Source: Myxococcus sp. (lineage in GTDB: Bacteria > Myxococcota > Myxococcia > Myxococcales > Myxococcaceae). Taken from it: a DNA stretch of 35,543 bases. The notes under the pieces are model-generated. The model was not told where the DNA came from and ran no database searches. It was given only the letters and a program-made list of their open reading frames with translations. Positions within the stretch are counted from its first letter, which is position 1. Each line of letters begins with the position of its first letter. The position numbers and the translations under genes are program-made. The stretch spans positions 1 through 35,543 of the forward strand of contig JACSRE010000224.1 in assembly GCA_014879945.1 (NCBI GenBank). The letters are read 5' to 3'. Positions 1-9,478 of this stretch are shown piece by piece.

Positions 1-120
1 CCCCGCGCTGCAGGTGCAGGCCGCCTCGCACTTCGGTTCGCCGCAGGCGCAGCCGGGCTTGGGGTCCTCGGCGAAGGCGCTCACCGAGAAGGCGAGCCAC
101 AGCAGGAGCATCAGGCGCAT
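1..120 (-). CDS. Partial gene: start of a small cysteine-rich exported protein
   Basis: The reverse complement of the first 120 bases opens with ATG (118-120) and stays open for 40 codons to the window edge. It reads MRLMLLLWLAFSVSAFAEDP and then a cysteine-dense stretch (CACGEPKC..AACTC). The first ~17 residues are a good signal peptide with an SAFA-type cleavage site, and six cysteines follow within 20 residues, so this is probably a periplasmic or secreted protein that binds metal or is disulfide-rich. It faces away from the plus-strand gene at 203. The rest lies outside the window, so the family cannot be named. Confidence 0.6.
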   Translation of the reverse strand, partial: MRLMLLLWLAFSVSAFAEDPKPGCACGEPKCEAACTCSAG

Positions 121-202
121 GGGCCTGAGATGCACGGACGGCCCCGATGGGTACATCGCGCCGCGCGAACGGTGGATCGCGGGGCCGAAACGCGCGAGAT
201 CC

Positions 203-856
203 ATGGGCGTGAGCGCCTGGTTGCCCCTCGCACTGCTGGCCGCCACCGAGCTGCTCGGGCCTCCGCTCAAGCACGACGGGGTGACGGTGCGGCCGCCGCG
301 CGCCTTTCACCTGGCCCGCATGGACCTCTTTCACGGCACCCGCGTGATCGGCACCGGCTCGAAGGAGAACGCCCCGCGCTACCTGAGCCTGGCCTTGATG
401 GACGGCGACGGGGAAGACGCCGCCAGCATGCTGGTGTCGGTGATCGAAGATCCGCTCCGGCTGGGGCCCAACGCGCGCGACGACGCAGCGACCACGGTGA
501 CGCGGCACCTGCGCGACGAGCTCGGGCTCGACTTCACCCTCGAGCGGGCCGACGTGGTGACCGGCAGCGCGGCGCGGGTCGAGGTGCGCGGCTCGATTCG
601 CGAAGGCGCGCAGCTGCGCAAGGTGCTGGTGGCGCTGTTCGCGGGCGACGCGCGCCGGTCGGTCGTCTTGTTCAGCGTGCCGTCGGGCCGCTGGGACGAG
701 CTGGTGCCGGGCCTCGACGCGTCGCTGGAGTCCATGCGCGTCGATCAGCGGGCCGGCCCCTCACGCCCGCTGGCCCTGGCCTTCGCGGTGCTGGTGGGCG
801 CCGCGCTCCTGGCGTCGGTCGGGCTGTGGCGCCGTCGGGTGGCGCGGCGCTCGTGA
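203..856 (+). CDS. Hypothetical exported protein with C-terminal membrane anchor
   Basis: This is an unrecognised protein of 217 residues. It begins with a hydrophobic leader (MGVSAWLPLALLAATELLG) and ends with a hydrophobic helix (about residues 186-206) followed by the basic tail WRRRVARRS. That suggests a non-cytoplasmic domain held in the inner membrane with a short cytoplasmic tail. The middle has no motif I know. The same frame is open back to 14, but that part would overlap the divergent gene at 1-120 and lacks a leader, so I place the start at ATG 203. No convincing ribosome binding site is visible, so the start is uncertain. It converges with the minus-strand gene ending at 869. Confidence 0.6.
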   Translation: MGVSAWLPLALLAATELLGPPLKHDGVTVRPPRAFHLARMDLFHGTRVIGTGSKENAPRYLSLALMDGDGEDAASMLVSVIEDPLRLGPNARDDAATTVTRHLRDELGLDFTLERADVVTGSAARVEVRGSIREGAQLRKVLVALFAGDARRSVVLFSVPSGRWDELVPGLDASLESMRVDQRAGPSRPLALAFAVLVGAALLASVGLWRRRVARRS

Positions 857-868
857 CCTGAAGGCGCC

Positions 869-1384
869 TCAGTTCTCGACGGTGAAGCTGGCCGAGCCGA
901 GCTCCTTGTTGTCCTCGCCCTGGAGGATCTTCACCGTCCACTTGCCGGCCTTCCTGGGCGTGTGCGCCAGCCAGGTGCGCGCGCGGGCCAGGCCCTTGAT
1001 CTTGAAGTCCTTCGTCTCGCGAACCTCGCTGCCGTGCAGCCACTGCACCTTGAGATCTTCGTACTCGCCGCCCCTGGGCACGAAGAACTGCAGCCACGCG
1101 TTGAGGGTGACGTCCTTCTTGGCGGGGCCGGTGATCGGCTCGATGCAGGTGAAGATGGTCTCGCTGCCCTTGGTCTGATCGACCTTCGCGCAGACGATCA
1201 CGTCGAGCAGGGCGGGGCCGCGGTCCTTCCCGTTGTCCTGGTACTCGAGCACCCGCTTGATCTCGTCGGCCGTCGGTGGCGGCTTGGCGGCCTCGACTGG
1301 CTTGGCGGGCGCTGCGTCTTGCGCGAACGCGAACGGAGCGGTGAGCAACACGGCGGGCATCACGAGGCGGCGAATCGAGTGCAT
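869..1384 (-). CDS. Hypothetical periplasmic protein
   Basis: This is a 171-residue protein of no family I recognise. It has a signal peptide ([21 protein letters not shown]), then a Pro/Ala/Lys-rich linker, then a compact domain with two cysteines (VIVCAKVDQ and IFTCIEP) that could form a disulfide. The C-terminal half (VQWLHGSE.., [19 protein letters not shown]) alternates like a small beta-sandwich, as in periplasmic carbohydrate- or protein-binding modules; this is inference only. The start at 1384 is preferred over an upstream in-frame start at 1429 because GGGGGA lies just ahead of this ATG and the signal peptide begins here. It is transcribed away from lepA, and the 155-base gap between them must hold both promoters. 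Confidence 0.7.
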   Translation of the reverse strand: MHSIRRLVMPAVLLTAPFAFAQDAAPAKPVEAAKPPPTADEIKRVLEYQDNGKDRGPALLDVIVCAKVDQTKGSETIFTCIEPITGPAKKDVTLNAWLQFFVPRGGEYEDLKVQWLHGSEVRETKDFKIKGLARARTWLAHTPRKAGKWTVKILQGEDNKELGSASFTVEN

Positions 1385-1539
1385 GGTTCCCCCAGCAGCA
1401 GGCGTTGAGCCCAAAGTGTGCCTCACCACGCCCCCAGGGGCCTCGCGAAAAACGTCGCGCGCGCGTGAAAGTGGGGGCGCCTCGGGTCGCGCTGGCTCCG
1501 TGGCTTTCCGAGAGGCTCGATGCTACGGGCCTGCGCAGC

Positions 1540-3354
1540 ATGCCGTCCGAAAACGCCCACATTCGTAACTTCTGCATCATCGCTCACATCGATCACGGCA
1601 AGTCGACGCTGGCAGACCGGCTCCTCGAGAAGACCGGCACGGTCTCGAAGCGCGAGTCGCAGGCCCAGTTCCTCGACAACATGGACATCGAGCGGGAGCG
1701 CGGCATCACCATCAAGGCCCAGTCGATTCGCATGAAGTACACCGCGAAGGACGGCCAGAGCTACATCCTCAACCTCATCGACACGCCGGGCCACGTCGAC
1801 TTCGCCTATGAGGTCAGCCGCTCGCTCGCCGCGTGTGAAGGCGCGCTGCTGGTCGTGGACGCGACCCAGGGCGTCGAGGCGCAGACCCTCGCGAACGTCT
1901 ACATGGCGCTCGAGCACGACCTCGCCATCATCCCCGTCATCAACAAGATCGACCTGCCGTCGGCCGACGTGGAGCGCACCAAGGCCGAGATCGAAGACGT
2001 GATCGGCCTCGACGCGTCGGTGGCGGTCGCGGTGTCGGCGAAAGAGGGCCTCAACATCGAGGACCTGCTCGAGGCGATCGTCAAGACGGTGCCGCCGCCG
2101 TCGGGCAGCCAGGAGGCGCCGCTCAAGGCCCTGGTGTTCGACAGCTGGTACGACAACTACCGCGGCGTGGTGATGCTGGTGCGCGTGCTCGAGGGCGCGG
2201 TGGCCGTCGGCCAGAAGATTCGCCTCTGGTCGAACCAGAAGATGTTCGAGGTGCAGGAGCTCGGCGTGATCGCGCCCTTCGCCACGCCGGTGAAGCGGCT
2301 GATGGCGGGTGAGGTCGGCATTCTCGTCGCCAACGTCAAGGAGCTCGCCGACGCCAAGGTGGGCGACACCATCACCGACGACGCGCGGCCGACCGACTCG
2401 CCGTTCCCCGGCTTCAAAGAGGTCAAGCCGATGGTGTTCTCGGGCGTCTTCCCGGTGGACGCCGCCGACTACGAGAACCTGCGCGACGCGCTGGTGAAGC
2501 TGCGGCTCAACGACTCGGCCTTCACCTACGAGCCCGAGAGCTCGACGGCGCTGGGGTTCGGGTACCGCTGCGGGTACCTGGGGCTGCTCCACATGGAGAT
2601 CGTCCAGGAGCGCCTCGAGCGCGAGTACAACCTCAACCTGATCTCGACCGCGCCCAGCGTGGTCTACAAGGTCTTCACCCACGGCGGGGCCGAGCCGATG
2701 TTCGTCGACAACCCGGCGAAGCTGCCGCCGGTGCAGCAGATCGAGCACCTCGAGGAGCCCTTCCTCACCTGCCACATCCACGTGCCCAACGATCACCTCG
2801 GCGCGATCCTCGGGCTGTGCCAGGAGCGCCGCGGCATTCAGAAGGCCATCGACTACATCGGCACCTCGGGCACGCGCGTGCGCGTCACCTACGACATGCC
2901 CCTGGCCGAGGTGGTGTTCGACTTCTTCGACAAGATGAAGAGCGTCAGCCGCGGCTACGCGTCGCTCGACTACGAGCTGGCCGGCTACCAGACCAGCGAG
3001 CTGGTGAAGCTCGACATCTTGATCAACGGCGAGATCGTCGACGCGCTGTCGATCATCGTGCACCGCGAGCGCGCGTACTACCGGGGCCGTGAGGTGTGCG
3101 AGAAGCTCAAAGAGGTCATTCCCCGCCAGATGTTCGAGGTCGCCATTCAGGCCGCCATCGGCAGCAAGGTGATCTCGCGCGAGACGGTGTCGGCGATTCG
3201 AAAGAACGTGCTCGCCAAGTGCTACGGCGGCGACATCTCGCGAAAGCGCAAGCTCCTCGAGAAGCAGAAAGAGGGCAAGAAGCGCATGAAGCAGGTCGGC
3301 TCGGTCGAGCTGCCGCAGGAGGCGTTCCTCGCGGTGTTGAAGTCGGAGAACTGA
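1540..3354 (+). CDS. lepA: Elongation factor 4 (LepA GTPase)
   Basis: LepA/EF4 is a ribosome-associated translational GTPase that acts on stalled or mistranslocated ribosomes and in initiation/assembly. The 604 residues match the usual ~600. The G domain is complete: P-loop AHIDHGKS near residue 15, the G2 region with RGITIKAQ, G3 DTPGH, G4 NKID and G5 SAKEG. It is followed by domain II, the EF-G-like domains III and V, and the LepA-specific C-terminal domain with the lysine-rich segment [20 protein letters not shown]. An open frame runs upstream to 1405, but family alignment and the [16 protein letters not shown] start place translation at ATG 1540. The stop is 1 nt before the GTG of lepB, so the two are translationally coupled. 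Confidence 0.97.
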   Translation: MPSENAHIRNFCIIAHIDHGKSTLADRLLEKTGTVSKRESQAQFLDNMDIERERGITIKAQSIRMKYTAKDGQSYILNLIDTPGHVDFAYEVSRSLAACEGALLVVDATQGVEAQTLANVYMALEHDLAIIPVINKIDLPSADVERTKAEIEDVIGLDASVAVAVSAKEGLNIEDLLEAIVKTVPPPSGSQEAPLKALVFDSWYDNYRGVVMLVRVLEGAVAVGQKIRLWSNQKMFEVQELGVIAPFATPVKRLMAGEVGILVANVKELADAKVGDTITDDARPTDSPFPGFKEVKPMVFSGVFPVDAADYENLRDALVKLRLNDSAFTYEPESSTALGFGYRCGYLGLLHMEIVQERLEREYNLNLISTAPSVVYKVFTHGGAEPMFVDNPAKLPPVQQIEHLEEPFLTCHIHVPNDHLGAILGLCQERRGIQKAIDYIGTSGTRVRVTYDMPLAEVVFDFFDKMKSVSRGYASLDYELAGYQTSELVKLDILINGEIVDALSIIVHRERAYYRGREVCEKLKEVIPRQMFEVAIQAAIGSKVISRETVSAIRKNVLAKCYGGDISRKRKLLEKQKEGKKRMKQVGSVELPQEAFLAVLKSEN

Positions 3355-3355
3355 C

Positions 3356-4672
3356 GTGGGGAACGAGACGGCCGCTCCGAAGGCGCCAGGCCTCAAGTCG
3401 CTGGCGGAGTCTGCGAAGGCCAGCCTGTCGCCGCCAGAGCTCAAGGCGCTGGCCAGGGTGCGCTGGGTCGAGCGCTGCAAGTCGCTGTGGGCGCCCGTCA
3501 CCGTGCTGGCCCTGGGCTTCCTGGTCTACCTCGCGATCGTCGAGTCCAGCGTCTGCGCCTACCTGCCGCTGCAGCCGGTGATGAAGGCGTTCGGGCTCCT
3601 CTGCGTGCTGTGGTGGGCCGCGCTCGTGGTGCTGCGCTACGCGTGGCCGAAGTGGGAGGCGCTGCGGCTGGCCCGGCACGAAGCCGAGGAGCTGCTGTCG
3701 GAGGTCGAGGCCCTCGCCGACAAGCACCGCGCCGCGCTCAAGGAGCACGCCTTTGCCGAGCTGGTCGATCGCGCCGCGTCGCTGGCCAGGGCGCTGCCCG
3801 CGGCGGCGGCCCCGCAGCTGAAAGAGGCGACGCACAAGCTCTCGGACAGCTACGAGAAGCACCTGGCGAAGCTCAAGCAGTCGGGCTGGCTCGAGACGGG
3901 CTCGGGGCTGGTCAAGGCGCTGGCCATCGCGCTGCTGGTGCGCACCATCTTCCTCGAGCCCTTCAAGATCCCCTCGGGCTCGATGCTGCCGACGCTCGAG
4001 ATCGGCGATCAGGTCTTCGTCAACAAGTTCATCTACGGGGTGCGGCTGCCGTTCACCAACTACGTGCCCTTCACCATCGTGCGGCCCCCGAAGCGCGGCG
4101 ACGTGATCGTGTTCAACAACCCCGTCTCACCCGACAAGGACTACATCAAGCGGGTGGTGGGCGTCGGCGGCGACACCCTGGCGTTCAGCGGCCGCGAGCT
4201 GCGCCTCAACGGAGCGCTCGTCACCACCACGCTCGAGGCTCCCCAGCACACCTATTGGGATCAGCGCTACCAGCTGAGCCAGCCCCGCATGTGGATGACC
4301 GACGACTGGTTCTTGTCGGACTCGGCGTTGCTGAAGGAGCAGCTCAACGGCGTCACCCACTGGATCCTCAACGACCCCCGGCGCCCCCGCGATCGTGACG
4401 GCGAGGTGAAGGTGCCCGAGGGCTCGGTCTTCGTGATGGGTGACAACCGCGACAACTCCGAAGACAGCCGCTTCGGGCTCGGCGGCGGGTCGGACGACTT
4501 CGAGTTCGTGCCGCACGGCCACATCAAGGGCAAGGCGACGGTCATCTGGCTCGCGCTCGGGCGCGGCGGGCTGTTGAGCGGCGTCTTCGGCGGCACCGGG
4601 TTCCGCACCGATCGCCTCTTTCAGCCGATGGAGCTGTGCGGCGCAGAGGGCGCGCCGCCGACGCCGAAGTGA
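3356..4672 (+). CDS. lepB: Signal peptidase I with long N-terminal extension
   Basis: Type I signal peptidase cleaves leader peptides from exported proteins at the periplasmic face of the inner membrane. At 438 residues it is longer than the usual ~200-330. The catalytic module is in the second half: PSGSM with nucleophile Ser209, the general-base lysine Lys265 in KDYIKRVVGVGGD, and box E GDNRDNSEDSR at 362-372. Ahead of it are two hydrophobic helices (about 48-64 and 76-94), then a ~90-residue charged, probably coiled helical stretch, and a third helix (185-200) directly before the active site. The start is GTG 3356, with GGAG at 3345-3348 inside the end of lepA. The lepA-lepB order is common in bacteria. 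Confidence 0.95.
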   Translation: MGNETAAPKAPGLKSLAESAKASLSPPELKALARVRWVERCKSLWAPVTVLALGFLVYLAIVESSVCAYLPLQPVMKAFGLLCVLWWAALVVLRYAWPKWEALRLARHEAEELLSEVEALADKHRAALKEHAFAELVDRAASLARALPAAAAPQLKEATHKLSDSYEKHLAKLKQSGWLETGSGLVKALAIALLVRTIFLEPFKIPSGSMLPTLEIGDQVFVNKFIYGVRLPFTNYVPFTIVRPPKRGDVIVFNNPVSPDKDYIKRVVGVGGDTLAFSGRELRLNGALVTTTLEAPQHTYWDQRYQLSQPRMWMTDDWFLSDSALLKEQLNGVTHWILNDPRRPRDRDGEVKVPEGSVFVMGDNRDNSEDSRFGLGGGSDDFEFVPHGHIKGKATVIWLALGRGGLLSGVFGGTGFRTDRLFQPMELCGAEGAPPTPK

Positions 4673-4725
4673 GTTGCGGTAGCTGTTGACGCGCCCGCGC
4701 AGCCCCCGCTACAGCCCTTCGACCG

Positions 4726-5136
4726 ATGCGAAAATTCCTCGGCTACCTCATGGCCCTCAGCGTCTTCGCGGCGCTCTATGCCGTCGTGATGTTCATGCCG
4801 ATCGTCATCGATCACGGGAGCGCGAAGGACCTCGTCAACAGCACCTTCAACGCGTTCCGCGAGTACGGGCCCGATCAGTTCAAGGTCGAGCTCCTGCGCC
4901 GGCTCAACGAGGTGACGTGGGCGACCCACATCGAAGAAGACGAGTACGGTGAGAAGAAGGAAGTCACCGGGCTCGGCCTCGGGGAAGACGACGTGTTCGT
5001 GGAGTTCGACGACCGCACGAAGGTCCTCTGGGTGAAGGTCTCGTACGTCCGCCGCGTGGTGCTCAAGCCCACCGACAAGGTGCGGGTGGTGAAGTTCACC
5101 ATCGAGCGCAAAGAGAAGCCGCCCAACGTCTTTTGA
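4726..5136 (+). CDS. Hypothetical membrane-anchored protein
   Basis: This is an unrecognised 136-residue protein. One hydrophobic segment near the N-terminus (about residues 5-27, [20 protein letters not shown]) would act as an uncleaved signal anchor. The rest is a soluble, acidic and basic mixed domain ([40 protein letters not shown]) that looks beta-rich and probably faces the periplasm. It sits 53 nt after lepB. Its stop TGAGGAG at 5134-5140 supplies the ribosome binding site of carA, so the two genes are probably on one message. The function is unknown. Confidence 0.7.
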   Translation: MRKFLGYLMALSVFAALYAVVMFMPIVIDHGSAKDLVNSTFNAFREYGPDQFKVELLRRLNEVTWATHIEEDEYGEKKEVTGLGLGEDDVFVEFDDRTKVLWVKVSYVRRVVLKPTDKVRVVKFTIERKEKPPNVF

Positions 5137-5150
5137 GGAGCAACTTCAAC

Positions 5151-6271
<1,121 letters not shown>

Positions 6272-6275
<4 letters not shown>

Positions 6276-6916
6276 GCTTGTCGCTCCCGCTGAGCTCGAC
6301 CTTCGACGAGCTGGTGCAGTGGGCGATGACGCCGGAGCGCCAGGACGACGTGGTCGCCGCGCGCGCGGAGTACTCGCAGCTGGCGGGTGAGGTCTTCGAC
6401 GAAGATCGCCAGCTCGAGCTACGGCTCGCCGGGTTCCTCGAGTACTACCTCTGCGATCGCGTCGCGCCCTGGGCGGGGGCGACGCCCGCCCGCGCCCGCT
6501 ACCTCGAGGCGCTGCGGTCGAGCACGCCGGCGATCGCGGCCACCTGGCGCGCCTTCACCGAGACCTGGCACGGGCTCTTTCAGGTGCTCGCGCTGCGGCC
6601 GGGCGCGGTGCGGGTGAGGGCCCTGAGCGCGCGCAGCGAGCTCGAGGTGACCGAGCGTCGCGCCATGCACGGGCTCTCGGTCGGCGACGTGCTCGAGGCG
6701 CGGCTGCTGCCCTTCGACGGGGCGCTGTCGTTCTCGAGCGCCTGGGTCTGGCACCCACACGAGGCCGCGCCCCTGATCGTGGCCGAGGCGGAGCGGCGGC
6801 GGGTCGGCGGGCTCCCCGAGCGCGAGCTGCTCTTCGACTGCGCCCGGCGCTCGCTCAAGGCCGACCGCTACCGGCAGATCGCGATCTCGCGCATCTACGA
6901 CTTCGCGGCGAGGTGA
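6272..6916 (+). CDS. Hypothetical cytoplasmic protein coupled to carA
   Basis: This is a 214-residue protein with no signal peptide, membrane segment or motif that I recognise. It begins inside the carA stop (ATGA overlap at 6272-6275), so it is translationally coupled to carA. The N-terminal half is probably helical ([40 protein letters not shown]). The middle looks beta-rich and carries the phrase [19 protein letters not shown], which resembles small RNA-binding-like or OB-type folds, but this is only an impression. Conservation next to carA in relatives would be the best clue to its job. The next gene converges on it with a gap of 2 nt. Confidence 0.7.
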
Positions 6917-6918
6917 CG

Positions 6919-7287
6919 TCAGCGAACCTCGAGCAGCTCGAGGAAGTCGCGCAGCCGCTCCAGCTCGTCGTCGTCGATCGCGAGGAACTCGACGCCGTAG
7001 CCGTGCGCGGCGACGGTGACGTGATCGGCCCTTGGGTTGCGGAGCTCTTTGAGGGTCGACCCGTGCCGGCTGATGCGAAAGCCGCCCGTCCACGGCGCGC
7101 CGCCCGGCAGCGCCAACGTCAGGGCGCCCTCGTCGCCGACCTGCTGATCGTCGAAGCCGGGGGCCTCTTCGACGAAGGCGCCGGTCTCGGAGACCTCGAG
7201 CACGCGCGCCTTCACGCTGGCGGTCGGCACGTCGATTCTCGCGTACAGCTCGCAGCGGTAGCGGACTGGGCGAGGCTGCGTCGTCAT
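6919..7287 (-). CDS. PilZ-like domain protein
   Basis: PilZ domains bind cyclic di-GMP or act as non-binding adaptors. The 122-residue protein has the outline of the fold: an arginine-rich N-terminus (RPVRYRCELYARI), the turn EVSETGAFVEEAP where a canonical protein has (D/N)xSxxG, and beta strands to the end. The RxxxR motif is not clean (RYRCELY) and the D/N of the second motif is Glu, so nucleotide binding is doubtful. The start at ATG 7287 is chosen because upstream sequence in the same frame runs through the probable promoter. It is divergent from the second PilZ gene at 7430, and the pair may be co-regulated through the region between them. Confidence 0.65.
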   Translation of the reverse strand: MTTQPRPVRYRCELYARIDVPTASVKARVLEVSETGAFVEEAPGFDDQQVGDEGALTLALPGGAPWTGGFRISRHGSTLKELRNPRADHVTVAAHGYGVEFLAIDDDELERLRDFLELLEVR

Positions 7288-7320
7288 GCCGAAAGGGTGC
7301 CCCGCTGATCGATGAAAGCC

Positions 7321-7350
7321 AATGTAGGAATCAGGCGCCTGAGAGGTGAA
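7321..7350 (-). promoter_or_regulatory. Candidate promoter with a 12-bp palindromic operator in its spacer
   Basis: Read on the minus strand, TTCACC (7350-7345) and TACATT (7326-7321) are separated by 18 nt and lie about 35 nt upstream of the minus-strand PilZ-like gene. They match 4 of 6 bases each of the sigma-70 consensus. The spacer contains the perfect palindrome TCAGGCGCCTGA (7331-7342), a plausible dimer-binding site for a repressor. Seen in sequence; function inferred. Confidence 0.4.
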
Positions 7351-7353
7351 CGC

Positions 7354-7383
7354 TTGACCATCTTCGCCAGGGCTCCCTACCAT
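7354..7383 (+). promoter_or_regulatory. Candidate sigma-70-type promoter for the plus-strand PilZ gene
   Basis: TTGACC (7354-7359, 5 of 6 to the -35 consensus) is followed after 18 nt by TACCAT (7378-7383, 4 of 6 to the -10). It lies about 45 nt upstream of GTG 7430. Its -35 box is only 3 nt from the -35 box of the divergent minus-strand candidate, so the two promoters are back to back. Confidence 0.45.
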
Positions 7384-7429
7384 TCACACGAGTCATTGGG
7401 CGTGTGGGAGTTCCTGGAGGCGTCGGCGC

Positions 7430-7789
7430 GTGCTTGAGAATCGCAAGTTCCTTCGGGTTCCTTCTCGGCTTCGCTGCTGGTGCGAAGGTGAGAACATCAC
7501 CGTCTACGCGCGCATCGGCAACCTCTCGGAGGGCGGGCTGTTTCTGCGCACCAGCACGCCGCTGATCGAGGGCAGCAAGGCGCTGCTGCGCTTTGGCAGC
7601 GAGAGCCCGGTCGAGGCCCAGGCGCGGGTCGTCTGGGCGCGGCTCGAAGGGCAGGGCGGGCCGCCGGGCATGGGGCTGGTCTTCGAAGGCGTCGACGCCG
7701 ATCGGCTCGACACCATTCGGCGCCTGGTGCAGGCCGAGACGCACCCCAACCGCCCAGCGACCTCGTCGCCCCCGCCGCAGCAGCCCTGA
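7430..7789 (+). CDS. PilZ domain protein, canonical c-di-GMP-binding motifs
   Basis: This is a stand-alone PilZ domain protein of 119 residues. Both signature motifs are present: RxxxR as R5-KFL-R9 and NxSxxG as N31-LSEG-G36, so c-di-GMP binding is likely from family knowledge. The strand VEAQARVVWARLE and the final GMGLVFEGVDADRL match the end of the barrel and the following helix. The last ~20 residues are Pro/Ser-rich and probably disordered. The start is GTG 7430 with GGAGG at 7416-7420. In myxobacteria such small PilZ proteins act in motility, exopolysaccharide or development control; which one applies here cannot be told. Confidence 0.88.
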   Translation: MLENRKFLRVPSRLRCWCEGENITVYARIGNLSEGGLFLRTSTPLIEGSKALLRFGSESPVEAQARVVWARLEGQGGPPGMGLVFEGVDADRLDTIRRLVQAETHPNRPATSSPPPQQP

Positions 7790-7827
7790 AGGTGACGAGA
7801 CCCGCCCCTTTGTGACAAAGGCCCCCC

Positions 7828-8559
7828 GTGCGCATCGCGATCATCTCTGACATCCACAGCAACATCGAAGCGCTGACCGAGGTCTTTCGCGTCATCGAGG
7901 CCAGCCGCGTCGATCGCATCGTCTCGCTCGGCGACATCGTGGGCTATGGCGCGTCACCCAACCCCTGCTGCGAGCTGGTGCGGAAGAACGCCGAGGTCAC
8001 CCTGCTGGGCAACCACGACGCCGCCGTCGCCGGCCGCATGGACTACTCGTTCTATTACGACGCCGCCCGGCACGCCCTCGACTGGTCGGCCAACGTCATC
8101 AGCGAAGAGAACCTCGCGTGGCTGCGGAGCCTGCCCTTCACGTACCGCATCGGCGAGGTGGGGTTCTGCCACGGCTCGCCGATCGAGCCGCGCGCCTACG
8201 AGTACATCTTCGCGCTCGAGCAGGCCCGCGAGCTGACCCCCTTCACCACCGACCTGCCCGAGGTGACGTTCATCGGGCACAGCCACCTCTGCAAGGCGTT
8301 CGCGCTCGGCTCGGGTGAGGTGAACGACGTGGTGGCCCAGAAGTTCGGGATTCGAAAGGGCTACAAGTACATCATCTCGGTGGGCAGCGTCGGCCAGCCC
8401 CGCGACTACGACAACCGCGCCTGCTTCGTGATCTACGACACCGAGGCGAGGACCGTGGAGTACATGCGCGTCGAGTACGACATCGATGGCTCGGCGCAGA
8501 AGATCTTCGACGCCGACCTCGCGTTGAACTTCGGCAAGCGGCTGTTCCTGGGCGTCTGA
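7828..8559 (+). CDS. Calcineurin-like metallophosphoesterase
   Basis: The 243-residue protein carries the full dinuclear-metal signature: D8-I-H10 (SDIHS), G35-D36 (GDIVGYG), G61-N62-H63-D, H115 (FCHGS) and G150-H151-S-H153. It belongs to the YfcE/MJ0936-like branch of small cytosolic phosphodiesterases. The substrate is not predictable; relatives act on cyclic nucleotides or p-nitrophenyl phosphodiesters in vitro. It starts at GTG 7828, 38 nt after the PilZ gene and in the same direction, so co-transcription with a c-di-GMP-responsive protein is possible. No signal peptide is present. Confidence 0.88.
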   Translation: MRIAIISDIHSNIEALTEVFRVIEASRVDRIVSLGDIVGYGASPNPCCELVRKNAEVTLLGNHDAAVAGRMDYSFYYDAARHALDWSANVISEENLAWLRSLPFTYRIGEVGFCHGSPIEPRAYEYIFALEQARELTPFTTDLPEVTFIGHSHLCKAFALGSGEVNDVVAQKFGIRKGYKYIISVGSVGQPRDYDNRACFVIYDTEARTVEYMRVEYDIDGSAQKIFDADLALNFGKRLFLGV

Positions 8560-8619
8560 AAACCAGCCTCGTCGCGCAAAGAACTTGCCGCGGCCCACAA
8601 AACGACGGGAAGTCACGCC

Positions 8620-9435
8620 ATGCGAACCCTCGCCCCGGTGTCCCTCATCGCGCTGGCCCTGCTGATGCCCGGCTGCGGGAAGAAGAGCTCCAAGGAGTAC
8701 TTCGAGGCGCAGCGCAGCTACGAGACCCTCGTCAACCAGGGCGGCGAAGACGCGTACCTGACCGCTGAGATGGCGCAGGTCTCGGCGGTGCTGGCGGCCG
8801 TGCCCAAGCGCGCCGTCGAGTACGAGCTGGCGCAAGCCCTGGTGGCGAAGATCGCCGCGGAGCGCACGCGGCTCGAGGCAGAGCGCGCGGCCGTCGCCCG
8901 GGTGGACGAAGCGGCCGCTGGGGACCGCGGCCTGGGGGTGAACATGCCGCCTTCGCTCCTCCCGACGCAGGTCGCGGGCGTGGCGCTCGAAGAGTCCGAC
9001 GGGGGCCCGGGCGACGACGCGCCCACCGCGGGCATGCTCGAGGCGCTCTTCAAAGAGAAGTACGCGGGGTGCGTCAGCGGGCCTGAGCCGCTCGCGATCG
9101 CCGGAGAGGGTGACGTGCCGGCCTACCGCGTCAACGACAGCGCCGCCTGCATGAAGAAGCTGGGCGTCACCGCGCCCTCCCGGTTCTTCTTCATCAAGGG
9201 CAGCCTCGCGGGCCGGGCCAGCAGCACCACCACCCGCACCACGGTGATCCTCGACGGCGGGGCGAGGGCCGCGGGGCCTGGCACTGCGCCGGAGCCCCAG
9301 GTGAGGGCGGGCCCGCCCCTGCCCACCACGCCGCCGCAGGCGCCGCGGCCGGGCGACCTGACGCCAGCGGGCACCGGCGCCGGCATGCAGTACCACGAGA
9401 CCGGCTCGGGCCTCGCCCCGCGCCCCAACCCCTGA
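8620..9435 (+). CDS. Hypothetical lipoprotein
   Basis: The 271-residue protein has a lipoprotein signal peptide with lipobox LMPGC (Cys19). The Gly-Lys-Lys after the cysteine carries no Asp at +2, so outer-membrane sorting is plausible. Residues ~25-100 form a charged helix, probably coiled coil, starting KEYFEAQRSYETLVNQGGED. The C-terminal ~60 residues are Pro/Gly/Ala-rich and low in complexity. Two cysteines in the middle (YAGCVSG, SAACMKK) may pair. I recognise no family. GGGAAG lies just ahead of ATG 8620. It stands between the phosphoesterase and psd in the same direction. Confidence 0.75.
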   Translation: MRTLAPVSLIALALLMPGCGKKSSKEYFEAQRSYETLVNQGGEDAYLTAEMAQVSAVLAAVPKRAVEYELAQALVAKIAAERTRLEAERAAVARVDEAAAGDRGLGVNMPPSLLPTQVAGVALEESDGGPGDDAPTAGMLEALFKEKYAGCVSGPEPLAIAGEGDVPAYRVNDSAACMKKLGVTAPSRFFFIKGSLAGRASSTTTRTTVILDGGARAAGPGTAPEPQVRAGPPLPTTPPQAPRPGDLTPAGTGAGMQYHETGSGLAPRPNP

Positions 9436-9478
9436 CGTCGTTGAGCCGCGCGCCCCGAGGGGCTACACGCCCCCGGCG

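Noticed and set aside
14-202. Upstream continuation of the frame of the gene at 203
   Set aside because: It would overlap the divergent cysteine-rich gene at 1-120, has no leader, and the hydrophobic signal starts at 203.
1385-1539. Promoters for lepA and the divergent gene
   Set aside because: Both must lie here, but I found no pair of boxes with acceptable spacing and match on either strand.
1423-3501. 692-codon minus-strand frame over lepA
   Set aside because: lepA is unmistakable on the plus strand; the antisense frame has only biased composition.
5133-5150. TTG start for carA
   Set aside because: It lies within the stop of the preceding gene and lacks a spaced ribosome binding site, while GTG 5151 has GAGGAG upstream and gives the standard CarA start.
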